Source: Diabrotica undecimpunctata
Lineage: Eukaryota > Arthropoda > Insecta > Coleoptera > Chrysomelidae
Assembly: GCF_040954645.1 (NCBI RefSeq)
Contig: NC_092811.1
Coordinates: forward strand, 119,237,343-119,301,342
DNA: 64,000 nucleotides
Direction of reading: 5' to 3'
Positions 11,127-21,141 of this stretch are shown piece by piece; position 1 is the stretch's first letter, and each line of letters begins with the position of its first letter. A program made the translations under genes and the position numbers. Below the pieces are notes generated by a model that searched no databases, was not told the DNA's origin, and worked only from the letters and a program-made list of their open reading frames with translations.

Positions 11127-11765
11127 CAATGGGAAACAAAAAAATAAAATTACTCTGTTATGCAGACAACGCAATATTGATAGCCCAAGATGAAGATAGT
11201 CTGCAAAGACTGGTACACAGATTTAACATAGCAAAAGAATTTAATATGATGATCTCATCTCAGAAAACTATAACAATAGTAGTCAGCAAAGAACCAACCA
11301 GATGTAAAATAGAAATTGATGGCATCAGTATTGAACAAGTAATGGAAATAAAATACCTGGGAATTACACTGTCTACCTATGGAGACCTGGACAAAGAAGT
11401 GAGAGATCAAGTACAAAAAACAAATAGACTGACAGGATGACTTAATAACACTATATGAAAAAACAGACGGACACATTAACACTAAGATGAAGTCAAGAAT
11501 TTATAAAGCCAATAATGGCATATTAATTAGAAACAAGACACGACACAGCCACAAGCAAAGGCTACTCCAGAACGGCAAAGATAAGTGAAGACATTGGAAG
11601 AAAATGTAACGTACAGTGTATAAATAAATGGACATAAAATAGAAAAAAACTGGAATAACCACATAAGCAGAATGGAGGAGACCCGTGTAGTCAAAATAGC
11701 AAGAGATAAGTCACCAATCGGTAGAAGAAGTATCGGAGACCGCGCAAAAGATGGGAGTGGCAACG
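11127..11765 (+). mobile_element. LINE-B copy 1 fragment (RT palm to C-terminus)
   Basis: The frame from 11129 has the RT motif as LLCYADNAILIAQ, then ISSQKTITIVVSKEPTRC, IKYLGITLSTYGDL and DQVQKTNR. After frameshifts WNNHISRMEETRVVKIARDK and IGRRSIG follow to about 11740. The polymerase aspartate pair is changed to YADN, so this copy lacks an intact active site. It belongs to the same family as the copies at 35003-38530 and 56880-59960. The last part (about 11745 on) no longer matches and the family's GAA-rich tail is missing. Confidence 0.85.
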
Positions 11766-11962
11766 CGAGAGTTCCTCTCAACTGTATCCATATTTCCTGC
11801 CCAATATTTAGAAGTACATTAATAAGAAGGCTAGATTTTTCTCTAATTAAGATTATCATCAGAAAAATAAGAAGCTATAACATGCACCACTTGTGCTGAT
11901 AATTCAGGGTACGTTATTATATAAAGTCGTAGCAAAGCTTATGCTGAAATTTGTAAAACTTT

Positions 11963-11964
<2 letters not shown>

Positions 11965-12021
<57 letters not shown>
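11965..12021. repeat. (TA)n microsatellite
   Basis: An uninterrupted TA dinucleotide run of about 55 bases. Confidence 0.97.
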
Positions 12022-12025
<4 letters not shown>

Positions 12026-12690
12026 TTTATAAAATATTTATAGTTTTACCATTCGTCAGTTTTTTTTATTAACAACACATTTTTTTAACAATTGCTTTTG
12101 AAAGGATAGGAATTTTAGAACAACAATTTTGATTTGAAAATTTATACCATTAATTAACCAAATTTTGATAATCATTATATAAGATATTTTTTATTGAAGA
12201 TATTTGAGTGTGAATTTTATTTCATAATATAATGTTGTATCATATATTTTTTTATTATTCCGGTATTCTTTGGACTTTACCTATCATATGTAAAGCATAG
12301 ATATTGAAGCACGAGTAAAACCCTGAGATAAGAAAATGAAATAGTGTGATAGAATCATAATTACATCATTTAAATAAATTTAATTAATTAATTAATTAGC
12401 TAATTAATTACTTGGTGCACCGCAGACTTTTAATATCACATTAACATATATATAACGGAGCTTTGAGGTTTATTCGGATACGAAATAAAGTGACTTTTTT
12501 ACACAAAAAAAAATTGTATTTAAATTTGATCTTTTACACCATGTATTTTTTTATATTTGACTCAATCAATGAGTGGTGCGCAAAATTGTCGTAGAACATC
12601 CACGAAAAACAAATGTCAATATCGTAAGTTAAAAAACCTTTACACCTTTTAATATATTTTTCCAGGATGCTGTACTAACAGTCGCACTTT
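12022..12690. other. AT-rich intergenic DNA
   Basis: No gene or element was recognised; it includes a short TTAA/AATT-rich run near 12385-12410. Confidence 0.5.
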
Positions 12691-12695
12691 ATTTC

Positions 12696-12741
12696 AGTTT
12701 CTCCTGATGATGAAAATAAACATTTTCGAAAGCTTGAAACT
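12696..12741 (+). ncRNA. Hammerhead-ribozyme-like motif A
   Basis: In order: AGTTTC (12696-12701), two bases, CTGATGA (12704-12710), a 6-bp stem GAAAAT/ATTTTC with AAAC loop (12712-12727), GAAA (12728-12731), GCTT, and GAAACT, the reverse complement of AGTTTC. This matches the hammerhead core order CUGANGA, helix II, GAAA, UH site, helix I, with a 2-nt offset at helix I. The bases around GAAA form the palindrome AAGCTT, as expected if helix III is made between two molecules. Known context: Penelope-like elements and retrozymes carry such minimal type I hammerheads. Activity is inference. Confidence 0.35.
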
Positions 12742-12759
12742 TAGTTAAAAGAGTACACT

Positions 12760-13650
12760 TATATACAGCCTGCAGTTTAAAGCTTTAATAAGGTTTAATT
12801 TGTATTTAAAAGGATGACAAGAGTGGTAGTTAAGAAACCTATTAGAGGCCATTGGTTTCCTATACCAACTCTTGGTTAAGGTGTTGTCTCCCATTCTAAT
12901 GACACGCATGTCTAAAATGGGAATACTGTGACTGGCCAGCCAGCCATAACTTAGACACTTTTATATGAGATGTAGGGATCGACCTCACTTGTTTGTTCTT
13001 TTTCTCCGAGCCATTCCCTAAACAGAAAATCGTGTTTTTAAACATCTTTTTCTTTCATTTAATGGTTCGTACAAAGTTTTCGCCTACTTTTTCATTTTTT
13101 TAAACTTACCGTCATATTGCATGAGCGGTTGGTAACTCGCCTTGTTGTGTGTCATGTTTTGCCTTCAAGGACACTGTCTTTTCACGTGATAGCTATGTGG
13201 ACCTGAATTGTGCTCCCATTTGACGGGTATCTTCTGTTAGCATTGGAAGCTTTTGCGGTAACTTCATACACCTTTTTATAGTATTACTAATTAAACTCTT
13301 AATCTGTTTAATAATGTTACCTAAAGTAAAAATAAAATTAATATAATATTAAACTGTTGAAAGTGTGATCTTATGATCTTGTTAGTTCTCGGCAAATACT
13401 TATTTTTTACATGTTTTTTACATACTTTTTCAAATTACATGTACAAAAACCACATGGTCTTTTGCTGTGCTATGTTTGAATCAAATTGTAAACTGTATCT
13501 AGTTTCAATTTATTGTTTATAAAACTAATTATTGATGTCCATTATCTTAAGCTTCTTTACATTTTTTTACCATTGACTGCTATGTCTTTTTGAGGTAACA
13601 CATTTATATTGACTTGTCTATGGATGTTTGGTTTTTCATATTGTGCTTTT
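12760..13650. other. Unidentified repeat-like DNA between two hammerhead-like motifs
   Basis: Mixed-composition sequence without a recognisable frame. Its position between motifs A and B, and loosely related ends (GAGTGGTAGTT near 12820, ACCACTCTTCGAG near 13758 in opposite orientation), suggest a non-autonomous retroelement. I could not define its borders. Confidence 0.35.
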
Positions 13651-13658
13651 TAGATGAA

Positions 13659-13692
13659 CTGATGATACTTTCTGATTAGAGAGCGAAACGTC
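13659..13692 (+). ncRNA. Hammerhead-ribozyme-like motif B
   Basis: CTGATGA (13659-13665) is followed by a hairpin CTTTCT-GATT-AGAGAG (13668-13683), then CGAAACGTC (13684-13692). Core order and spacing fit CUGANGA, helix II, GAAAC and a GUC cleavage triplet. ACGT after GAA is palindromic, allowing an intermolecular helix III. Helix I pairing is weak. It is followed by TTTAATAAATA. Confidence 0.35.
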
Positions 13693-13817
13693 TTTAATAA
13701 ATAGATGGAGTAGCCAACTTCTTTGTCTTTTTTCTCCAACTTTTGACCGAAAAACCCACCACTCTTCGAGTGATCCTTATTTATATTGGATTAACGGTCA
13801 TACTCATTTTTTCGATG

Positions 13818-13818
<1 letters not shown>

Positions 13819-13872
<54 letters not shown>
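13819..13872. repeat. (TA)n microsatellite
   Basis: About 54 bases of pure TA, located just beyond the 3' end of the kelch gene. Confidence 0.97.
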
Positions 13873-13873
<1 letters not shown>

Positions 13874-13943
13874 GACCGAGAAATGTCTAAATAAAAAATT
13901 ATCTAGAACGGTACAGTGCTATTTACGTGAAAATTTAAATTTC

Positions 13944-13949
13944 TTTATT
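13944..13949 (-). promoter_or_regulatory. Candidate poly(A) signal of the kelch gene
   Basis: AATAAA on the minus strand, 87-92 bases past the stop codon that ends the last kelch exon. It is the nearest canonical signal I noticed; other AATAAA-like hexamers are common in this AT-rich DNA, so the assignment is tentative. Confidence 0.4.
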
Positions 13950-14035
13950 GGAATAGTACACAAAAAATAAACGAGTAAAACATCTGTATAAATAAAAAAG
14001 GCGCAGACCACAAAAACATTATCTCTCTTAACGTA

Positions 14036-14223
14036 TCATTCCTTATTACGAAAAACTTGCGGTAATATCATCTCTGTCCTCAAAAAGGTATAATCAATGG
14101 TATTTGGTAAGCCTTGTACTACACAGGCACTGAGTGCTGATCTACTTACACTCATGGGAGCAGCTTCGTACCATTCGTTTGCTTCCGCATCTAAATATTC
14201 TACGAGGTCGATTGTTGTTGATC
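14036..14223 (-). CDS. KLHL10: KLHL10-like kelch protein, exon h (last coding exon)
   Basis: The exon begins after TTTTTATAG, completes a glycine codon split with exon g, and ends at TGA (14036-14038). It encodes the last kelch blade strand and the C-terminal tail: EYLDAEANEWYEAAPMSVSR then SALSACVVQGLPNTIDYTF. The pattern NEWY...DM/PMS..RSALS.CVV.GL resembles the C-terminus of KLHL10 rather than other kelch-like proteins. KLHL10 is a substrate adaptor for Cullin-3 ubiquitin ligases; in Drosophila it acts in sperm individualisation (established for the family, inferred here). The eight exons in the window join to 1,758 nt without a stop. Confidence 0.93.
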
Positions 14224-14574
14224 CTATAAAAATCAGAAGATAAATATGTTTAGTTAAGAAAACATCGAAAATAGATGAAAATAAAACATATTATATAGAA
14301 CTATATACAGAACTATAATAACTTTAAAAAACGTCATTTTATTTTTGGTTTAACAGAAAAATAATATTCTAACTATAATATAAAACGGTCAAGTCTGTTT
14401 TTGTAAGAGTTGGTAGAGGGAGCAGAGACAATGTTATCATTAAGGTTATTCCAGCACTCAAAAACTTTATTTGGTAGAAAGTTATATCTTGATTTTGTAG
14501 AAAAGTTCTGTTTTTAAGATTAGAGAATTCCAAAATTGAATTTTAATATTTTAAATGTTGTAATATATATATAT

Positions 14575-14575
<1 letters not shown>

Positions 14576-14642
<67 letters not shown>
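14576..14642. repeat. (TA)n microsatellite
   Basis: About 65 bases of TA repeat, with a shorter run just upstream (14563-14573). Confidence 0.96.
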
Positions 14643-14647
<5 letters not shown>

Positions 14648-14656
14648 ATGTGAGTC

Positions 14657-15270
14657 TCAACGTTGTCGGCGAAGTTCAAAAGAAGTTAGGTTAGTCATAG
14701 TAAGTCTCTCTGCATAAAAAGGCCTTTTCGGTCCCAAAGGAATTCGAGTGGATTTTCTGTAAACGTTTTCCAACAAACTCTTGTCTCGAACCAAATCAGG
14801 ATACCACGTTGGTCCAGCATATTCAAGTATGGGTTTTACGTAAAGAGTGTAAAGTTTACAGAATAATTGCATTGAAACTCTCGAAAAACACCTCCGAATA
14901 AGATATAGTCTGGAGTTCGCAACTTTACGAATAGAGGTAATAGGATCGGACCAAGTTAGGCTGCTGCTTACGATATCACCAATGTCGTTATACGAGAACA
15001 CAGAATCTAATGGGTACCGTTAACAAAGTACGGCACAAGCAGGTTATTTTTACCAATTGGAAGCACTACAGATTATTCCGCAGTTAAGGGTAGTAACCAC
15101 TGGGAATATCAAGTTAAAATATAGTCCAAGTCTATTTGGAAAATTAGCTCGTTTGTGATTGGATTGGCATATAGTTTTGTGTCATCAGCGTAGAACGATA
15201 TTTTAAAATCCGTAAACTAATTTTCGAATCCAAATTCAAAAATCCTAGCGAATTGGTTTCTAGTACTCGT
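14657..15270 (-). pseudogene. CR1/Jockey-like LINE reverse transcriptase fragment
   Basis: From right to left the minus strand reads SFYADDTKLYANPITNE (about 15215-15150), then after frame damage LTWSDPITSIRKVANSRLYL, YTLYVKPILEYAGPTWYPDL and ERLTMTNLTSFELRR (14657-15000). This is the YADD box, thumb and post-RT region of a CR1- or Jockey-type element. Neither end is preserved. Confidence 0.85.
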
Positions 15271-15344
15271 ACAGAGTAAATCGGAATAAAAAGAAAAATC
15301 CAGTTAAGATTTGATTTCACGTATAGTGCGTCTGTGTATGCGCT

Positions 15345-15378
15345 TATACGTATTTCGGCCTAATAGGCCTCTTCAGAA
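15345..15378 (-). ncRNA. Hammerhead-ribozyme-like motif C
   Basis: On the minus strand CTGAAGA (15376 to 15370) is followed directly by the perfect hairpin GGCCT-ATT-AGGCC, then GAAA (15356-15353) and the palindrome TACGTA (15352-15347). CTGAAGA satisfies the core CUGANGA, GUA can serve as the cleavage triplet, and the 6-base palindrome would give a strong intermolecular helix III. Helix I pairing (GCCGTT with TAAGC) is poor. It lies in the last kelch intron, in the gene's transcribed orientation. Confidence 0.35.
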
Positions 15379-15859
15379 CGGCTTTCACAGTCGCCCTGAA
15401 CGTGAAAATAAATCTATTCTGTTTTAGGAATTTAAAATCCTCTAAAGAAAATAAGAAGCCAATGATTTTGCCAAGAATTTGTTTTGAAAAGATCAGTTGG
15501 ATAATAAAAATATGAACCAAACCAAACCGTTTTCTGAGTTCACTTTAAATGTCGTACTGACTCAAAATAAAAGAGATTCTTAATATTCTCTGACTAAGGA
15601 AAAGGACAACAAGACACAGCTCACTAGGTTGGAAAAAGACGAAATGGTGAAGTTTTAGTGGTGATGATGGTGAAGAATTAGTATCGAGGATGAAGGAAGC
15701 AACATTAAACTATAAGGGAGAGCTCTAAAAGAGCTTCAATTGAGAACTAATACAATTTTGCAACAAAATCAAAGTTTAATTGTGTTTTCGAAGCAGTTGT
15801 TATACATTAGAAATGTGTATGGTTACACACAGATGTCTGCTTTTTCACATATTCGAAAG

Positions 15860-16560
15860 AGGAGCTTGTGGTATTATCCAATCACTTTGTTATCATACTT
15901 TATTAATCTTTTCCCAATGATTTCTTCTGAGTATTTTATAGACTACTTCTAATATATCTATACCTCTATAGTTTTCGCCTCCTTTTTTATAGATAGGACA
16001 AATAAGAGCGCTATTTCATTGTTTGATCATTTCTTCCTTTTGCCAAATTATTAGTGTCAAGTGAAATATCCTTTCCTTCAATCTTTCGCCACCTTCCTTA
16101 AAAATCTCAGCTGTCTCCTGAACTTTTGGTATTCTTTAGATCTCTTATTATTTCTTTGACTTCATTCAGAGTTGGTTCATCGCACGTCTCTTCTTCATCT
16201 TCTTGCCAATTCTCATTTCCCTCAAGTTCTTCTTGTTGGTCTGTATTTAATAGATCTTCGAAATATTCCGCCCATCTGTTTAATTTTTCTGTTGATTCAC
16301 CTAGAAGTAAGCCTTCTTTGTTTCTGCAATACTGTGGATTATTCTTTGTAGTTTCTCTGGATTTTTTAACTTCTTTGTAAAATTTTTTTACCTCTTTGTT
16401 TATGTAGGCTTCTTCTATGCTTTTCTAGCTGTTCTCTTTCCTTTTTTCTGCAAATTCTTTTCACTTCCCTTCTTCTTGTCACATAATTTTCGATCGCATA
16501 TTGGGTATTTTCTTTCTCTCTGTAGTTTTGTAGTATCTCTTTTTAATTTTGCCCTGTTGT
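15860..16560 (-). pseudogene. LINE fragment: pre-RT linker and start of RT
   Basis: Minus-strand reading gives VKKFYKEVKKSRETTKNNPQ, CRNKEGLLLGESTEKLNRW and AEYFEDLLNT, then PTLNEVKEIIRDLKNTKSSG, and after a shift WNSALICPIYKKGGENYRGI. That is the linker and first RT blocks of an endonuclease-type LINE. The palm with the active site is missing. Confidence 0.85.
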
Positions 16561-17014
16561 AAACCAGGATAATGTAGTCAAATATCCTTTAGTTTTTCAA
16601 TTAATTGAAATTGCCCGGACTCCCACCTCATAATTTACAATTAAAAGTAGAAATCAGTTGTTATTATTCTGCTTTACATTAATAACCCAACACTTTGCAA
16701 TGGAATAACACTAACCGTAAAAATGCTAATAAATAATGTCATTAAGGCAACAAAAATCAAGGAAAATATAAAGGAGAGGATGTATTGATCCCTTGTCGGG
16801 GTCCTGATAGAAGAAGAACATAATGGCTTAAAAATCTAAGACGATGAAATGGACAACCCACTAGATCATTATTTAGATCTGCTGTCAATACAGTTACCAT
16901 AGCGAATATGGTAACAAACATGATATAATGGTAACAAACATGAAAAAGTATCTGAATCATGCAATGAGAGTAAATAAAAGAGAGAAAAAGATAAAACGCC
17001 TTAATTTTACTAAC

Positions 17015-17323
17015 CTGAGTTGCCTGTATCGTTAAATCCACCAATCACTACTATAAAACCATCCAAAATCACGCAAGCGAAGTTACTTCTTGGTGTTCTC
17101 ATATTGGCGATGGGAGTCCAACCCCTCAATATATCTGGGTCGAATTTCTCACAACTGGATAATCTTGTCGAACCATTAAAACCACCAATGGCGTACATGA
17201 CGTTGCGCAAAGTTATCAGACTTACTCCAGAGCGAGGGGAGTTCATTTTTTGTATGAAGGTCCATTGTCGGGTTACTGTGTCGTATACTTCGGCGGAACT
17301 CATGACGTCTTGTCCATTGAATC
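17015..17323 (-). CDS. KLHL10: KLHL10-like kelch protein, exon g
   Basis: The exon starts after AATATCATAG and ends before GTTAGT, phase 1 at both ends. It encodes most of kelch blades 4 to 6: GFNGQDVMSSAEVYDTVTRQ, MNSPRSGVSLITLRNVMYAI, GGFNGSTRLSSCEKFDPD and MRTPRSNFACVILDGFIVVI then GGFNDTGNS. The double glycine, the conserved W (RQW, RGW) and the SPRSG/TPRSN turns are all present, so each blade is complete. The kelch propeller binds substrates for Cullin-3-dependent ubiquitination. Confidence 0.96.
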
Positions 17324-17689
17324 CTATGATATTATAGTTTTTAACCATTTTGTCTAATAGAACAACTATACATGTTAGGCCACTTAACCTTTCAGTAGAC
17401 GCACTTTAATTTTGTGGTTCAGTCATAAAAATAGTCCTCTGGATGCATTTTGTTTAAATTTCGATAAAATAATCTATAGTTTTTTAACATTATTTATTAT
17501 TATTGACATATTTTGTTTAATTAAAATGTTTATTTACGTAGCACAAAAAATAGTTCACAATTTTTGTAATAGTTTCAATTATTCTTTTTTTTTACTAAAC
17601 AAATTACAATTAATTTAAAATTAGAATATACACATGTAAACCATTATTTCACTAAGACGTATCATAAAAAAATTTAAGAGATGACAATA

Positions 17690-20600
17690 AACACGATAAA
17701 ATTAGGCCGGAATATTGTTACAGTCATTGAAAATTGGATTTACATGTTCCAAACAAAGATACTTTTTACAAATCGAACAAAAATATTTAGTTTTTCAATT
17801 CTTTTTCCATCCACAGTCACCACACCTCCCAATTTCTCCAAGAGTTCTTTGAACTGGCACGACATCTTCATCCAAATGACAGATCGCCTCTAGTCGAATC
17901 CTTATTGTCTTGGGTATATAGACATTTTGGCTTTGATTCTTCTGGTGATTGTACGTAAAGCAAAATGTTAAATTTGTCAAAACTTCTCGTCGGTTCTTTG
18001 TGGAATTTGGAATATTATATTATATATATATTATAATAACAAAGAAATTTATTGCTGTAACATTTAAAAGGCTGTACAAAACAATCATACATAACATTAC
18101 ATTCCGCGAGAATGGCTGCAGTCATCCTTTGTGATGATCCCAAAAACAGCTAATGCCACAAAATGCAATGAACACCGCTTAATCAGTTTAATGAGTCACT
18201 TGCTGAAACTCTTCCTTAGGATATTACACTCAAGAATGTACAAGATACTAGAAGAACTTAGCGGGTCAACACAATTCGGTTTTAAGGGAGGACTAGAAAC
18301 AAGAGAGGCAATTTTATGTTTGAACACCTTAATATAAAACTGTATAGATCAACGAAAAGATGTCTACCTCACCTTCATCGACTACGAGGAGGCATTTGAT
18401 CATGTTAAACATGATATTATGATGGAACTACTACATAGGGCCAACATTGACCAGAAGGAGATCAGAATTATTCAGAAGCTATACTGGAACCAAATGGAAA
18501 AGGTGAGGATTGATCAAGACCAATATACGGATGAATTTGAAATCCGGAAAGGTGTCCGCCAAGGCTGCATACTCTCTCCGATGCTTTTTAATTTATATGT
18601 TGAAAATATATTTGCGGAAGCATTAGAAGACACGGAATTAGGCATTAAGGTGAACGGCATACCAAGTAGCAACCTACGCTATGCGGACAACACAGTGATT
18701 ATAACTGATAATTTGGAAGATCAGCAGTTATTACTTGATAGGATGAATAGCATAGGTAAAAAATATGGCCTCAAAATCAACATTTTGAAAACGAAATATA
18801 TGCTCATTAGCAGAAACCCTCCAGAAAACCCGATAATATGCATAGGTGACGATCGCATAAAACGCGTGAAAACTTTTAAATACCTTGGTACCACAATCAA
18901 TGACCAATCGGATCCACAACAAGAGATAAAAACCTGAATACAAATGGCAAGACAAGCTTTTGTGAAATTCAGACCGCTCCTATGTAATCAAAACCTAAAT
19001 TTCGAAATACGCTACAGAATGGTCAAGTGCTACATGTGGTCCATCTTGCTTTATAGCATGGAGACGTGAACTATCAACAAACTTGAAGCATTTGAAATGT
19101 GGTCATTGAGAAGAATGATGCGCATACCTTGGGTGGATAGAGTTCGAAACGATGACGTCCTTAAGAGAGCCGGCGTGGAAAGAGAACTCTTTGAATTAAT
19201 TAAAAAACGCAAGATTGGTTACCTTGGGCACATATTGAGAGGAGCAAAATATGAAATACCACAGTTAATTCTACAAGGGAAGATCGAAGGTAGGAGAGGA
19301 GCCGGCCGCAAACAATTATCCTGGTTAAGGAATATTAAAGAATGGACAGGAATACACAATACAGGCGAGCTGTGTCACGCCGCCAAGAACAGAATTCTAG
19401 TAATGAGATAGTCGTCTACGCACTTTGGTGTATGGCATGTTAAGAAGAAGAAGACAAAACAATCATACGCCATCTTCTTCTACAACGTGCCACATCATAT
19501 TGTGCACATAATTTATCTACTGTGTCAACAAAGATTTTGTGCTGTTATATGCTAATATGATTTTTGGTTTTCAAGTTACAGGATCAACGTTGTTCTCATG
19601 ATGCATAGTGGAATCTAACAGAACGTTTTTGTTATTTCTGTTTTTATGACACTAGTGTTTCTCTTGAACCAAACTCAAATCTACTAGAGCCAATAGGTCG
19701 TCCTTAATTGAAATATGCAAAGAAAGTTAAACCATTTTCCTTCTAGCTTATACCAAGATCGACGCTGGTGTACCAATTGTCGGTGGTAACATTTTTCTTA
19801 GATCCGTAGATATATGACAGGCCTGTTCCGCCACTGCCTTGGTACTAGTGTCTAGATAATATGGACCACCCACTTGGTTTTTGCAAACGTATACTTCCAT
19901 GTTACTGGTATAAAATAACTTTGCATCACACAGTGCAAATATTTTTATACCGTATCTCTTGGGTTTGCTTGTTATGTATTGACGGAATGAGCACCGTCCT
20001 CAAAAAGCCTTTAACTTTTTGTCCACAGTTACGTATTGCGAATGAGAGAAACATTTTTCCTTATTTTTGTTCTACTTGGTAAAAAGATCTCTTATGGGCA
20101 CTAATTTATCCAAACTAACTTTATCATGCCTTGTGTTGATATCATCAGTTCGTATGTAGCCTAGTAGATTTCTGAATCTCTTGATAATCATTGTCAGTCG
20201 AAAAACCTCTATACCGGTGCCGTCCGTTTTCCACAACTCTGTTGTATTAAGGTGGCTTGCCTTTCTTACACCGGCAAGATATAAGAGACCTAAAAGGGCA
20301 CGAATTTCATCAATGTTTGTTGGATATATATTTCGATCGGGACTGAACTTCTGCTTTTATGCTTCTATTCTTGTATTGGTCCCACCAACAATTATTTACA
20401 ACGTATCAGTATCAAATGGATTGTTCCAGATATCTAAAATATTGGTTTTCTGTCTGACACATTGTTTTGAACCCGGAAGCTGCAGAATAATATTTTCACT
20501 TCAGTTCTGACCTTCTTAAGGGCAATCTGCTCAGCCCATTTTGTTTTATTATCTTTGCCCAAAAATATGGACAAATGGCAAAATCTGTCTCCTCATCTAA

Positions 20601-20760
20601 TTCCTCATTTTCCTATTCCGAATCGCCTCCTTCCAAGTTTTCTTCTACATGATCTTCTTCTCCCGATTCCTCTTCACCATCATACTCATCAACCGTCGAA
20701 ACTTCTTCAAAAACTGCTAACATTTTTTTTTGCTCTTTTTCATAATTCATAATATCTGAA
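17690..20760 (-). pseudogene. piggyBac-2 transposase relic, split by LINE-A
   Basis: Right to left, the minus strand gives the N-terminal block (ILDIWNNPFDTDT, then IYPTNIDEIRALLGLLYLAG and LWKTDGTGIEVFRLTM), the first catalytic block YVTVDKKLKAF with YGIKIFALCD, the second TTDNWYTSVDLG, a VDTVDKLCAQYDVARCRRRW segment (about 19530-19475), and after the inserted LINE the tail VYIPKTIRIRLEAICHLDED with GRCGDCGWKKN, stop, then KTKYFCSICKKYLCLEH. Many stops and shifts are present. It differs clearly from piggyBac-1, so it is a separate family. It fills much of the kelch intron between exons g and f. TTAA borders and terminal repeats were not located. Confidence 0.92.
18091..19453 (+). mobile_element. 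LINE-A copy inserted in piggyBac-2, 15-bp target duplication
   Basis: A 1,363-bp 5'-truncated LINE-A. It encodes RT from FLRILHSRMYKILEELSGST through DVYLTFIDYEEAFDHVKHD, KGVRQGCILSPMLFNLYVEN, NLRYADNTVIITDNLED and the C-terminal GRRGAGRKQLSWLRNIKEW, then stops and ends GTTAAGAAGAAGAAG. Direct repeats ACAAAACAATCATAC flank it at 18076-18090 and 19454-19468. The polymerase box reads YADN instead of YADD, and in-frame stops occur near 18335, 18938 and 19068, so it is inactive. Confidence 0.96.
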
Positions 20761-21141
20761 AAATAATGTTTTATTATAAAACAATTACTTATAAGTCACA
20801 AAATTCTATTACTTCTCTAGACGCACACAGTCCACTGCATCGGTTTTACAAATTACAAACTTACAGTTCCAGCATCAACACTGCAATAATACACAGTCGA
20901 GTCAATAAATGTACCTATCAAAAGAAGGAACAGAACCGGAAAAACTCAAAAACATCCGATTGACTTTAGAATTGACTGTCATTGACTCCCACCGGTCTCC
21001 TAGACTAGTTGCATCTACTGAAAGGTTAAAGAAGTCTAAGGACTGCTCATGTACTTTCAACCAATTCGATCTTATATAGGGAATAATATTTTAAAATAAA
21101 TTTCATCAGTAGTAACAAGTTTTTTTTTATTTAAATGTATA
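20761..21141. other. Kelch intron f-g, unannotated spacer
   Basis: AT-rich sequence between the piggyBac-2 N-terminal remnant and the mariner terminal repeat; possibly piggyBac 5' non-coding DNA. No gene seen. Confidence 0.5.

Larger units (their letters stand above)
14224..17014 (-). other. Kelch intron g-h, 2.8 kb, with LINE debris
   Basis: Contains a TA microsatellite (14576-14642), a CR1-like LINE fragment, hammerhead-like motif C and a second LINE fragment. Stretches 15400-15850 and 16570-17010 show no recognised gene. Confidence 0.8.

Noticed and set aside
11672..11899. 75-codon plus-strand frame as a new gene
   Set aside because: Its first part (KIARDKSPIGRRSIG) is the LINE-B C-terminus; the remainder is unrelated sequence after truncation.
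13743..13970. Frame with a long Ile-Tyr run
   Set aside because: The run is simply the translated TA microsatellite.
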